A stretch of 64,000 bases of DNA from Mastigias papua (taxonomy: Eukaryota; Cnidaria; Scyphozoa; Rhizostomeae; Mastigiidae), in contig OZ025271.1 in the NCBI GenBank assembly GCA_964019165.1, positions 11,766,259-11,830,258 on the forward strand, given 5' to 3'. This document shows, one piece after another, positions 1 through 10,826 of the stretch; the stretch's first letter is position 1; each line of letters starts with the position of its first letter. The notes beneath the pieces were generated by a model. That model ran no database searches. It was given only the letters and a program-made list of their open reading frames with translations, and had not been told where the DNA came from. Position numbers and translations under genes: made by a program.

Positions 1-1926
1 AAACGGTACTTGGACAATCTTAAAGCTGCCGCAGGTGATGCTATTGATAAATCTAACTTGATTGATGAGAAATGCCATGTAACTTTTATTCGTGGAATTG
101 CGGGAATCGGAAAATCAGTTCTTGCCAAACAGTTGACTTATGGGTGGGCAAATGGCGACATTTATCAAAACTTTAAAATGTGTGTCATGTTTGAATGTAG
201 AGACTTGAATTACTTCAAGGACCGTGAAGGGGCCGAGCTGACGAAATATGAAATCCTTGGTGAATTTATCAAAAGTAAAGTTAATTACGATTTGGGAGAT
301 GGAGAAGGGGTCTTAGTTATAGTAGATGGCCTAGATGAACTCTATGACATAACTGAAAAAGATTCAGTCATTTTTGACCTCCTTAATATCAATGGGAACT
401 ATGGTATGGCTAAAGTTATAATAACTGGAAGACCCCACGTCGAACACAAGCTAACTGGTTATAATAAAATGGGTGGTTTGTTTAAAGTGGAAATTAATGG
501 ACTAAGTGAGGATCAAATTGATGAATATATTGACAAATTCTCACCCAATGAAGATCACAAAGAAAGAATAAATAAGGCAAGAACATCATCAAAAGTTTCT
601 CTCCCCATCATGTATGTGCCACAGTTTCTGAATACGCTTTGCTGTGTGGCCATTTTAAGCGGAGGAGAAGCTGTTTTGAACAGCACTGAGTTATATTGTT
701 GGACTGTTTTTCTATTGCTGAAGCAACATGCTGACAAACATGGTTCAAGTAAAAAGGCTCCAGACGTTTTCAGAGAATTCTCACAAACATTATCGACACT
801 AAGTGAAGTTTGCTACAATTTACTAACAAAGAACAAAATAATTTTTGAAGGAAGTATTGAATTACTGCTTGGTGAAGTTGGAAAGGACAAGGAATTTGTT
901 GAAAGTCTATTTGTTGATGTGTCAGACAATATTACAGATAAATATCAATTTAAACATTTGTCACTGATCGAATTTCTCTCAGCCCTTTACATCTGTAAAA
1001 AAGACATGAAGAATTTATTGGAAATTATAAAGGACAATTTGGAAAAAGGGTATAGTGAAGTTGTCTCATTTGTATGCCGTTTATTGTCAGGATTTTCATA
1101 TGAAGGAATAATAAAAGAAATGTTAAAGATTGTTGTAGGATTAAAACAAGAAGTCAATGAGAAGCAATTATTACATGATGTAATTGAATTCTTAAATGAG
1201 AGTGGGTTGGGTATGCAGACTAAATTACAAAGATCATTTGAAATTGTTACTTTGTTTCTAAACAAGAGTTTTAATGATAAGGAGTTTATAAAGTCAATTA
1301 TCAGAAAATGCCACGGTGATGACTTTCGCTCAAGTGCTCTTTCAACTGAAAATATTTGTGAGATTTGTAGACACTTGGAAATTTGCGGATGGAAGGAAGA
1401 TGATATTCGAATGACATTTGCAAATGTGTTCTTTCGCGTGTTCGTAGTGTCAAGAATTGAACAATTGGAAATCATTGCTGTAAAAGAGCGATTTCGCATT
1501 GGTGGTGATTCTGGGAGCATCGAGTTGTACAACATGAAAACAACTGTAGATGCTGTACGGGAGAAGTTTCGAGGAGGCCTTGAGAGTGGATTTGATGGAA
1601 GTGTATGGATAGTGGGTTGCTCTTTTTATGATGATGAGGTGAATAGCCATTGTTCCAATGATCGGCAATTAACAGAGTTGGTAATATTAGGTTGCATGTT
1701 TAAAACTTTTCAAAGTTTTATCAATATATGCGATTGGGGGATGTCCTGTGAAAGGTTTTCATTGGATAAACTGGACCTGAAAATTGAATGGTGGGAAAGA
1801 ATGACTGAGATGGTTGAGGACAGACGAAGAAAAGGAGACCTAAGAGCTAGAAGATTGGTAATAAACAGATGCAGCACCAGAATGAGCAATGAAATGGAAA
1901 AGAGAGTAAGAGGATTTAGTAATTAA
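1..1926 (+). CDS. NACHT-domain (NLR-like) protein, 3' part of gene
   Basis: An open frame runs from the left edge to TAA at 1924-1926, so the start and any N-terminal effector domain lie outside. The frame is open before position 10, where the first codon of the long ORF is TTG, so that is not a real start. Counting from position 10, a Walker A motif GIAGIGKS lies at residues 29-36 (94-117), a Walker B with acidic tail, VLVIVDGLDEL, at 101-111, and a sensor-like VIITGRP near 136-142. These are the P-loop, Mg-binding and sensor elements of NACHT NTPases, which act as nucleotide-driven oligomerising switches in innate immunity and cell death. The following ~490 residues resemble the helical and winged-helix part of NLRs. 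No clear leucine-rich repeats are visible; the C-terminus is charged and unrecognised. No intron is evident in this stretch. NACHT assignment is firm; the exact NLR subtype is inference. Confidence 0.85.
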   Translation, partial: KRYLDNLKAAAGDAIDKSNLIDEKCHVTFIRGIAGIGKSVLAKQLTYGWANGDIYQNFKMCVMFECRDLNYFKDREGAELTKYEILGEFIKSKVNYDLGDGEGVLVIVDGLDELYDITEKDSVIFDLLNINGNYGMAKVIITGRPHVEHKLTGYNKMGGLFKVEINGLSEDQIDEYIDKFSPNEDHKERINKARTSSKVSLPIMYVPQFLNTLCCVAILSGGEAVLNSTELYCWTVFLLLKQHADKHGSSKKAPDVFREFSQTLSTLSEVCYNLLTKNKIIFEGSIELLLGEVGKDKEFVESLFVDVSDNITDKYQFKHLSLIEFLSALYICKKDMKNLLEIIKDNLEKGYSEVVSFVCRLLSGFSYEGIIKEMLKIVVGLKQEVNEKQLLHDVIEFLNESGLGMQTKLQRSFEIVTLFLNKSFNDKEFIKSIIRKCHGDDFRSSALSTENICEICRHLEICGWKEDDIRMTFANVFFRVFVVSRIEQLEIIAVKERFRIGGDSGSIELYNMKTTVDAVREKFRGGLESGFDGSVWIVGCSFYDDEVNSHCSNDRQLTELVILGCMFKTFQSFINICDWGMSCERFSLDKLDLKIEWWERMTEMVEDRRRKGDLRARRLVINRCSTRMSNEMEKRVRGFSN

Positions 1927-3340
1927 TTACTTGTTTGTCACTAATTCATAACTTACCACTTTTAACAAAGGTATATTTATATGTGATAATTAGCACTTTG
2001 ATACTTTTGCTATCATTGAATATCAAATATTTCAGAAAGGAACAGTAACAGCTTGTCACAAAAATTATGCATATTTCACCCCCTCTATGTTCCATTCTTT
2101 CTGAATAGCCCCCAGTAGGTCTTTTGGGGGGTATAGCTGATTTCATTGACAACATAAGTAAATAGTTCTCAAATTTTTTAATAGTAAATAGTCATTTTTA
2201 CTGCATTGTTTTCCAACACACCCCACCAACTGCACATTTCAGAAGTAGTCTCGCAGTGATTTTGCCTTTATTGATTTGCTATGAGAAAGAGTGGAGAAAA
2301 GTATTGTATGGTCTAATTGACGTCGTAATTGCGCATCAGGCTGATGCATTATTTGTTAGCTTCAACGAACTTGAGAGTTTATCGATTCTTATAGATATTG
2401 CAATGTGGTGTGGAGCTGTTGACTGATCTTGGAAAAGTGGTGAGTTGATTTCAGTTGTCACATGGTGAGACTTGTAAGCCATCTTAATTAGCTTGGAGGT
2501 GCAAAAATTTCGAAAACATGTGTCCCACCCCGTTTTTTCAACAATGGAGAGTACACGGTACAATGATTTGTCAAATTGATTCTGTTATGATTTTGTGTCC
2601 TTTGTCATTTGTCCTTTGTCCTATATCTTTCATCTTTCATAGAAATTACCTCCATTTATTGAAGGACTTGATAGCCGTACTCCCCCTCCATCAACGGTAG
2701 GTAATAACATCTAATGGAAAGAGCTTTTCACTTTGGTCATCAAAGAAACATCAAAGTTCTATACCAGTGAAAAAGATTCATGTTTATGAAAGCAAATTTA
2801 TATGTATATTAATGGAGTCACTCAATCATTTTGAGGTTGGAACTCTCCAGTCTGACTTTCGTATAGTTGCAATGCTACCTTATTAAATGTCCTGGCCGTG
2901 AATGACAATGCCAATTGCTATAATTATTGAATTACTTTAGGAGCATCCCATTGAAGACATCTATCCTTGTTTCCCTGAACTGTTTTTAGGATGCCTGTCG
3001 TTTTGCAAGAAGGCAGTTACACAAATATTTGATTTAAAGTTTTTTGAGATTTCAATTTTGATTTCTGGCTATGTTCAAAGAGCACATTTTGCTAGTTTAA
3101 AATGTGTCAATTTATTGCCCTTGAGTCAATTTTTGGAGTTAAATTAGAAATCTAGACAAGTTGCTGTTAAACATTTCCTTGGAAATGCATATTTTGAATT
3201 TTCGTCTTGGTTGCTAGGGTGTTTTGGAAAACGAAAAGCTGCACATAACCCCTTTCATGCATTCTATATTGTATCCGCGTCCTTGGAAGTTTTACCCACT
3301 TTCAGCTTGTTCTACAAGAGGCTGTTTTTAAGATGAAACA
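1927..3340. other. Intergenic, no gene seen
   Basis: AT-rich sequence with only short random open frames on both strands. I see no splice-consistent exon, RNA gene or repeat I can name. Confidence 0.5.
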
Positions 3341-3344
3341 ACAA

Positions 3345-3610
3345 GGGCAAGTAGCGAAGTGGCCTTGTTATAGCGAGCTTGTAGTGAAACGTAAACATTG
3401 TAGCCTAGGCCATTTCTCGGTCTATGCCAATTTTCTTCTTTCATTCATTCGCATTCTCAAATCACACACCTGGGACATCACCATACGTCACTCCTGTCAT
3501 CACACACTTGGTCATTCCTATTCTGTTGTTCCACACGCAAACATCGCCACACGAATCTATTCAACAAACAACTAACAACCACCTAACCGTTCCTCTACGT
3601 AATTCTTGTT
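3345..3610 (+). repeat. Interspersed repeat, copy A
   Basis: This stretch matches the reverse complement of 43215-43440 over roughly 230 bases. Shared blocks include AAACGTAAACATTG, TTTCATTCATTC, GTCACTCCTGT and GGTCATTCCT, in the same order. It is therefore an interspersed repeat family with copies in both orientations. No coding capacity is evident and the element class is unknown. Confidence 0.6.
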
Positions 3611-3840
3611 TATTTTGGGTTGTTCAATGTTAATGTATATATGCATGTAATTTATGTTGTAAAGTCAGTCAGAGTAGAGTCAGAGTATCGTCAACAACAC
3701 AGTCTCCTCTCTCTGCCTCTGTGTTCTCTGCACATTAAATAAGGATACGCCAACATGGATCAACGAAGGATGTCACTGAACGAGCATAGCAGTCTATAGG
3801 ACCCACCAATTCACGTTCCTATAGGCTTTTCAATTTGAAG
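3611..3840 (+). other. Possible LTR-like or retroelement leader segment
   Basis: Contains short direct repeats built on GTCAGAGTA, a pyrimidine-rich CTCCTCTCTCTGCCTCTG block and a TTAAATAAGG signal followed by an ATG. This recalls the end of an LTR plus leader, but I find no partner LTR, so the call is weak. Confidence 0.2.
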
Positions 3841-4139
3841 TTTTGATTATTTAGAAGCCAGATACGAAATTTAATGCCGAGATATTAAAAAAAACCCAAA
3901 GTATCGTTTTGAAAAAGACCACAAGATATTGGTGGTCATTCAACCCATGAAGAGAGCTCAAACAATGTTTAACTGGGGAAAAGCGACGAGACATCGTTGA
4001 CTTCAGTGGCCACACCCAAGGCTTCAGCATGTGCAGTTCCTTTGAAGAATATGTCTGCAGAAAACATTTCAAGCATATGTCCTGATAAATTCCCACAAGA
4101 TGAAATTTAAACAAGAAATGTGGCAAAGAGATTTGACTT

Positions 4140-5292
4140 TATAGCAAATCAAGCCATGTTGAGTTGGCTCATGGAATAGAACTTAAAGATTTTTCACACA
4201 TGGATGATATGTTTTTGAAATCTCCCATTGGTAATGAGTGTAGGAATCCAATACCAAAGCTTCAGATGTGTCAGCTTAGTTCAGAAAGACATGGCCTTGC
4301 TGAAAGTTTGTATGTTTCAGGTTCCATTTGTGTCAGTAACTCTCCATTTTATTCAAGGAGGAAGCTCCCAGGAAAGAAAGGTGGCTTTGAGGCTGATTGG
4401 AGGTCGGCTTTCGCTGCAACTGGCAAAGCTGAGTTAGCAAAGTTTTGTGCCAAACTTTATCTTTCCCCTTCAGTCCCTAAAAGATCATACAACATCCGTA
4501 TGGAAAAGATTGACGAGACGGTCTTAATGCATGCTCAGCAGAAGATTAAGGAAGCTGCGCTCAATTACATGCTTTAGTACAAAAAGAAGACCCAGGCAAT
4601 ATGTATGTCAATGAAGATGGGGTACCATTAGCATATGTAGCTGTTTCTATTGATAAGACAAGGCAGAAGCGACGGTATACATCAAAGACTTGAGCTGTTT
4701 TTTCCTTGTTAGTCCTATCATGTGAGGTTTTGGATTTAGAGGTCCTTTCTCATGTTTGCCATGGCTACATTGCACATATTAATCCAGACAAGAAGTCTGA
4801 AGAGTATAAAACATGGAAAGCAGCTCTTGATGTTAATTGCCAAGTTAATCATGAAGGTTCTCTGGTGATGTGGGGACTAGGGACCCCTTTTAATCTCCTC
4901 AAGAAGCATTCAAAAACACCAGCTTAAGTACTCAGAATTTCTTGGGAAGTGATACATCAGTTGGAATGTGTTGGACATTGTCAAAAGCTTATGGGGGTGG
5001 CCCTCATTGAATGTAAGAAGCCTAAAAAAGGTAAAAAACTGGGTGATGGCAAAACGTTAATAGGTAAGGATGATTGACTGATGAATCAAAATGGTTTTGC
5101 TATTCAAGAAATTTGAGCAACGTTGACTTAATGAAAAATGCTGTACTTGCTATACAGCACTATATTGTGCGCAGTGAGGAGGCTCCACTTGATGAGCAGC
5201 ATAGGCATTACTCCAAAGGAGCAGGTGCATGGTGTATGTATTGGCATGATAAGGAAGATTCAGGCAGAAAGAGGCTGCCAGCAGTCTTAGGC
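4140..5292 (+). pseudogene. Mutator-like transposase remnant
   Basis: Three conserved blocks appear in order in different frames. 4164-4577 resembles the N-terminal part (a stretch like KAELAKFCAKLYLSPSVP). 4600-4925 carries a VSIDxTxQKRxYTSKT-like block followed by EVLDLEVLSHVCHGY and CQVNHEGS. 5100-5290 carries NVDLMKNAVLAIQHY and AWCMYWHDKE. From memory this order matches the animal Mutator-like transposase family (PF20700), an RNase H-fold DDE enzyme that cuts and pastes DNA transposons. Stops at about 4578 and 4691 and frame changes break it, so no full protein can be made. Upstream sequence from about 3840 may be an unreadable N-terminal part. The right end is cut by an inverted-repeat element at 5292. 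Confidence 0.6.
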
Positions 5293-5596
5293 ATAGGTCA
5301 GACAGTGCATTTTGAGCGGAGCGAATTAAATTTTTGACCTTAAAAAATCTAGGTGTCAATTAATTTCACTCATAATTCGCTGTATAAATCCAAGAGCAAA
5401 TCGAATTATTAAATTCGCTCATAATTCGCCCATGAGGGCGAATTTTGAGCGAATTTAATAACACTCGTCATTCGATTCGCTTGCAATCAAATCCCATCTA
5501 AAACGGGTAAATAGTTAAATTTGCTCCCAAGGTGCTGTAAGGGTGAATTTAATTGTATTTAATTCGTTCCGCTCAAAATGCGCTGTCTAAACTATG
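5292..5596. mobile_element. Inverted-repeat element (MITE) inside Mutator-like remnant
   Basis: Terminal inverted repeats of about 40 bp lie at 5292-5331 and 5557-5596. Each contains GCATTTTGAGCGG on one strand and CCGCTCAAAATGC on the other, with few mismatches. The ~225-bp interior has no ORF and is rich in AATTCGCT motifs. The size and structure fit a non-autonomous DNA transposon. No convincing target duplication is seen, so the exact ends are approximate. Confidence 0.7.
5409..5458. repeat. Nested hairpin inside the MITE
   Basis: The arm at 5409-5431 (TTAAATTCGCTCATAATTCG, then CCC) pairs with 5437-5458 around a 5-base loop ATGAG, with a single mismatch. It repeats the AATTCGC theme of the surrounding element. 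Confidence 0.75.
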
Positions 5597-7729
5597 TGTT
5601 ATAATATTAGTTATATTTTTGTCTTGATTTCATCATGTTACGTAACGTTGGTCCTCTGTTCCTATTTGGTCCGTTTTTGTTGCTTCGTCATCATAGTTTT
5701 AGGTCATTACATCATCCATCCCCCACAGTTACCATATCATATTGCTTGTCCATGACGTGTTGTCTAATCTTAATACACTGTTGTTTGTTATGCACGTGTT
5801 ACCATATCATTGCCCCTTAGCTCCATTGTATGTTATACTTACCCTGTTGCGTCATGTGTTTTTTTATAAAAAAAGCGTTTAGTGTCCTGTGAAGTCAGTC
5901 GTTATGTGAAGTCGTCGTTAGCAGAAGTTGTCGTGAGGTTCAGTCAAAGTCGTCGGTCGTGTTTAGAGTTGTCGTGTTGCTGTTTTGGAATTTGTTGCTG
6001 TCGTTACCGTATTGAGAGTTACAGCTGGATAACAGTAGCCGTCAGTTATTGTTGTATTAGAGTTTATCCTTGTGTAAAAGAAATGAAGACAAGACTGTAT
6101 TTTCATGACTTTTCTGGTATATTTGTATTCTTGTAAAATCGTGTTGTTTTACATATGCCTTAATGCAAGAACTGCAACCAATTGTCCAAAAACTCACCCA
6201 GGATACCTTGCTGATTAGATGCCTTCTAGGTCAAACCATAGAACTAGGAGGACTAGATTGCGCGCTCTATTGTTTTGCTTTTGTCTGGTATGTAATACCC
6301 ATGGGGAGCAAAGATGGTAGCAACACGTTGGCAAAAGATTGTTGCGGGGTATGCCGTCAAATGTTGTTTTCAATCTTTTTGGGCTAATATTGAACCTATG
6401 TAGACTGTAAAATGCAATTTTCGGTGTGGTGAAGGAATAAGATGATCGGTAAGTGTCTTGAAAGGTTTAAAATTACCTTTTTTGTTGTGATTCCGTCACT
6501 TTTCAATACGTTTGCTATGCGGGCCTTAGGGTTTGTATCCTGTGATTTAATTCCCCCCAGAGACCCAGACTGTTAACTAAAGATAAAATATCCACAACGT
6601 ACGTCAAGTTGGTTTGTTTCACAGCTAGTTGAATCATGTAAGAAAAGTACTTTTAAGCGAAACTTCAATCTTCGACAGGATAGGCCAAGTACTTTGCAGA
6701 GATGTAGTACGAATGTGGATAATAAAAATCTTTGGATATTTTAGCATTGTACCATTCTATACAGTTCAAAACTCAGGTTTCCAAATAGTTGTCAATTATC
6801 AGGTAGTTGTGTGTTAGCTGTAGACAAATAGGCTGTATCCTTATCGATTGTATACGTCTAGGTTAGTGTGCTTGGCATGCGGCCTACTCCGGAGATACCC
6901 AAGGAGGACTGCATCTTTTTCTAGAAGCACTGGCGTGAAATTTGTTATAGTGCTACAGTACAAGGAAACGACAACAACATGACCTATATTTGTGTCATAT
7001 TGGCATGATTGCAAAGTAACTGGGTGAATCTCCGGTGTGAGCCTTACTCGGAGTGCACCTAGGCAACTTGGTTGTATATCCTAATCAACTTTTGACATGG
7101 ACATTAGGGACGGGTCACTATTTACTTGCGGGGAAGGGTGAAAACATTCTCATATACCTGATGGAATTTTCGTCCTCCCTCTCAGATTTATGTAAAAATT
7201 TTGGTCCCTACCCTAGGATTTCAGAAGAAATTCCATACTCCTTTTAAAATGCTCTTTATTTTGCACTCTCTCGCTATGAGTGTGCAGAATTTTTGGCCCT
7301 CTCCTAGATGTCTTCCATCCCCTCCTCTGAAAGAATTAATAACTGGTCCCTAAGTAGCTGTTAATTGAGAGTCAGCTAGTTTCAAAGAGTTATTTTTACT
7401 CCATAATTAAGCTGCACAGCTGTAGGATTGTGGTACCAACCCAATTTGCTTGTACTTTTTGAGAAATATATTATGTTTCTGAAGAGTGTATTATATATAT
7501 GAACAATATATAATATCTTCGAGGAATATTTCATATTCCTAAAATTGTGTCATTTATGAGAAATAGAATTTTTGAAAAATGTAGTGTTTCAATATGATTC
7601 TGAAAAGGTTATTTTTCAGAACATAGTTACCATACAACATGTCATGATAACATAGAATTTGGTGGATATATCAATCATGAGAAGTGTAGTATCTTTAGCA
7701 GCCTAGTTAATTAATTAATTAAGTAGCGG
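5597..7729. other. No gene seen; possible LTR-like segment at 5620-6155
   Basis: Short random frames only. Around 5864-5880 a TATAAAAAAAGCG box is followed by a T/G-rich stretch with repeated GTCAGTCG and GTCGTCG-like words, which would fit a solo LTR promoter and leader, but no second copy or flanking duplication is seen. The rest (6160-7729) is unremarkable. Confidence 0.3.
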
Positions 7730-8760
7730 TCTAAAAAATCATCAATACTTAATCCCCTACCCCCAAAAACCGAGATCTCCGCCGCGAGGGGTGAGAGGGG
7801 AGAACGGATGCCACGGGCGGCTAGAACGCGAGAGGGCCATAGTCGAATACGAAATCTGGGCGTGGTTCGCCGGCGGGAACCCTCCCAAAACGGGGGCATA
7901 ACACCTTCACAGCAGGCCATAAATTCGTTCTCGCCCGTCCAGCTCCCGGACCGTACCAGATACGGCCAAAGTGTCAACAGACGAAAGATGGGGAACCACC
8001 TTGGGCGTCGATCCGCGCCGGTGCCGTCCCCATAGGGCGTGGCTGTGACGTAATATGGGGTAAAAACCGTTTTTTTGGGCCTAACAATCGACGAGTTTGG
8101 GGGCAGATTGTCGCCAGGTTGCGAGAGATGTTCCAAATCCGATAGCAGAGGGTGAAGCTCCGTCCCGAGGTGCGTCCGATATCGTCTGGTGTCGCCGTGC
8201 CGCCGCGCCTCCTTATGCCACTTTTCGCCACTTGCCGGTATGGCACCCTCCTCAAAATACCCCAAAAACACATTTTCGGGGGCAGATCTGTCACCGTGCA
8301 ACCCACACTGTGGGGGAAGGTCTCAAACGAAAGATCTCGACGAGTACTACCCACCCCCTAGGGTTTGGGCGAGATCGGGCGTGGTCCCTACGTCACAGTG
8401 ACGTCACAAAGTGCCAATTTTCGGGGTGGTGGCCCCCGGCAAGTGGCGTGAGATAAATTCGCGAATTTTGCTCCAAACTACTGCAAATATGGTCTATCGA
8501 AAAGGAGTGGAGTATCGCCGCGGTACCTCTTACGGTTGTGCCACAGTGTGACAGGGCGCGAAAAAGTGGGCCTAAGTTTTGTACCACCCCTCGTAACTCC
8601 TAAACGGTGACAGATGGCAATAGGTAACTTTGGCTCGTATGAGAGCCCTTCCGGAGGGGAGTGCACGGGCGAAATTGGTTTTCGATTTGGGCGTGGTTGT
8701 GACGTGTTAGTGACGTCAGAAGTTTCGGACGTGTACCAACTTTGTTGAGGAATAACTTTT
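7730..8760. other. GC- and CpG-rich block with repeated GGGCGTGG...TGACGT words
   Basis: Base composition changes sharply here: many CpG dinucleotides in an otherwise AT-rich window. The word GGGCGTGG recurs near 7858, 8036, 8373 and 8691. Three of these are followed within about 20 bases by TGACGT or ACGTCA, including a CGTCACAGTGACGTCAC palindromic cluster near 8390-8406. Open frames on both strands here (for example 7711-8301 minus) have low-complexity arginine/proline-rich translations and resemble no family I know. It could be a CpG island, part of a repeat family, or transferred sequence. Confidence 0.5.
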
Positions 8761-9611
8761 TACGAGTGGCCGATAAAATTCTACAAAATTGTGAAAGGAC
8801 ACGTTTGTCTACAGGTCGTCGTGTATCCGTGAATGAAATTTGGGTATTTTAAGATTTTCTCAACAAATTTTCCATTTGGAAAAAGCAACCGAGAAACAAT
8901 GCGTTTTGCTCTGTAGCGTCTCTCACAGGGATTGTACCCCCAATGAAACACGCCTAAATCGATGACTTTTTTTAGTGGCTATAATTTGAGGGTGAAAAAA
9001 TTGGGGGTCCATGATCTCGTTTTTTGGCAAATTCGCATCAAAGTTCCAGGAAATTTTGTACAAATTTTTCAACTCGCTATAACGTTTTATTCCCTACAGA
9101 TATGAAAACGCGGTGAGTACCATTGGAATCGCCGGTCTGTCCTGCATCGAATAGTGTAATGCCCCCGATAATTTAGCTAATTTTACCCTGTTTAGTGAGG
9201 GGTTTTCTGTACCCACTTTTTTGCCTGTCTCTGCGGCTCTGGCACCTTGAGCAGGAGTTTCCAGTTAATCCTCTTACTTTCCTTTTGTACTCGGATTAGT
9301 CATTCATCAAGAGTTGTCACCAAATGGTACTCTGCTAGGTTATGACCCCACTCCATTGTATTGCCGGCTGTATTTCTATTGTCTGGTATGCCGTCTGGAT
9401 GTTCGTCTGGTATTACACTGGAGTAGAATTAGCTTTGAGTGACACTACAGAGTACCTGCCTTGCCTGGCTCTCTAGGGGAGGATGCGTTGATGTAAACAG
9501 ATCGGGAATGTTGCCGAGGATTTCGTGTTCGCTATTTTCAAGCACACGTATGGAGAACTTGCATTAATCGTTTGGAGGTATGGATTGTGAGTACTTTTGG
9601 ATTCTTTTCAG
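8761..9611. other. Intergenic, no gene seen
   Basis: No supported gene or repeat is visible up to the gypsy insertion site. Confidence 0.5.
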
Positions 9612-9615
9612 AATG

Positions 9616-9877
9616 TGTAATATTGTGTGATTACCTGTGTATGATTTGTATTGTATATGTGAAATTAAGCCGGTGAGTCTGTAATATCGTCAATCGTAAG
9701 TACTGTCTCTATAATGTCCTGTTATTGTCGCGTGTGCATCCGTACCCTGTAGTTATGATTCTAGTTAAGTGATAGAGAATTAGAAGAATTAGTTAGTTGA
9801 GATTCAGACTTGAAGTAAATAAGACGTCTCTCTTTGAGTCGAGCTATCTGTCTCTCTGAGTCGATCTATCTGTTACA
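9616..9877 (+). repeat. 5' LTR of intact gypsy element
   Basis: Starts TGTAATATTG and ends CTGTTACA (TG...CA ends). It matches 14691-14952 with no difference I can see. It contains a CTATAATG promoter-like word and, near its 3' end, a 22-bp tandem duplication (9829-9850 and 9851-9872) around GAGTCGA. Confidence 0.95.
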
Positions 9878-9880
9878 AAT

Positions 9881-9898
9881 TGGTGACAGGAGGTTTCG
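9881..9898 (+). promoter_or_regulatory. Primer-binding site
   Basis: TGGTGACAGGAGG begins three bases after the LTR. The TGG start matches the CCA end of a tRNA primer for minus-strand DNA synthesis. Which tRNA is used cannot be told here. Confidence 0.7.
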
Positions 9899-9908
9899 TA
9901 CCAGGACC

Positions 9909-10826
9909 ATGGCCTCCACCGTTCTGCCTGACCGCTTTGATGGTGGTGACTTCGACCACTGGCTTCGCCATTTCGACCGTTGTGCCATTGCCAATGGATG
10001 GGATAACGCCACCCGCCTTATTAAATTGCCTGCATTTCTCCAGGGGCCTGCTGCTACGTTTTATGACACACTTGCAGATGAAGCCAAAGACACGTATGCC
10101 CACCTTACAGCAAGTTTGCGTGACTGTTTCAAGCCCTCTGTTCAGTGTGAGCATTACTACGAGGAATTTCATTCTCAAGAGTTGCGCCCTTCAGAGAATC
10201 CTTCTCTTTTTTTATGGCGTCTTCAGGAACTCTTACGTACAGCGGAGCCTGACCTCAGCGAGGATGCATTCACCGCCCTCCTTCGACGCCAATTTATGCG
10301 TGGTCTTCCAAGGGATTTGCGCCTGAAGCTCCTGGAATCCGACCCTACACCGGACTTGGATAAGATGGTACAGTTTGCTCAGCGGTTCCGTGCTCTTGGT
10401 GCTTTGCCTCAGCCCCCCACCGCTTGCTCCGCCACTGCTGCCCAGCCCTTGCCCCACACGACGCCCGTTGATCTTCAATGTCTTGACCATTTGGAGCAGC
10501 TAGTGTACGAGATGGCGGCCACCCGCCCTCCTGTCGTCGCAGCCGTAGGTCGTGATTTACCCACAGATCAGTCAACTAGACGCTTTCGTTGTTTCCTGTG
10601 TCACGAGATAGGGCACGTTGTGCGCACATGTCCCCTTCGCCGTAGGGAGAAACAATGCACAGTGTGTGGAGGTTGGGGGCACAAGCCCGAAGTTTGCGGC
10701 AGCAACCGACGTTTCAGCCCTGAGGAGCACAACGATGACCAATCGCAGTTTGTGGACAATAGAACATTGCAAAATTCTATGCGTAAGTTGTTTCCTTTAA
10801 ACTTTCAAGGGGTGCCTCGGTATTAA
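9909..10826 (+). CDS. gag: Gag protein of gypsy element
   Basis: ATG at 9909 (context GGACCATGG) is the first ATG after the LTR; the frame is open further upstream into the LTR but without an ATG. The 305-residue product forms the retrotransposon particle and packages its RNA. The N-terminal half is a typical Ty3/gypsy Gag fold (DRFDGGDFDHWLRHF near the start, then a conserved helical capsid region). Two CCHC zinc knuckles follow, CX2CX4HX4C, at residues 228-241 and 250-263, for nucleic-acid binding. The stop TAA is at 10824-10826. A -1 frameshift signal at 10796-10802 lies inside its last ten codons, so some ribosomes should continue into protease. Confidence 0.93.
   Translation: MASTVLPDRFDGGDFDHWLRHFDRCAIANGWDNATRLIKLPAFLQGPAATFYDTLADEAKDTYAHLTASLRDCFKPSVQCEHYYEEFHSQELRPSENPSLFLWRLQELLRTAEPDLSEDAFTALLRRQFMRGLPRDLRLKLLESDPTPDLDKMVQFAQRFRALGALPQPPTACSATAAQPLPHTTPVDLQCLDHLEQLVYEMAATRPPVVAAVGRDLPTDQSTRRFRCFLCHEIGHVVRTCPLRRREKQCTVCGGWGHKPEVCGSNRRFSPEEHNDDQSQFVDNRTLQNSMRKLFPLNFQGVPRY

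Noticed and set aside
7711..8587. Long open frames on both strands in the GC-rich block (196, 126 and 119 residues)
   Set aside because: Stops are rare there because of high GC. The translations overlap on opposite strands, lack known motifs and look compositionally random.
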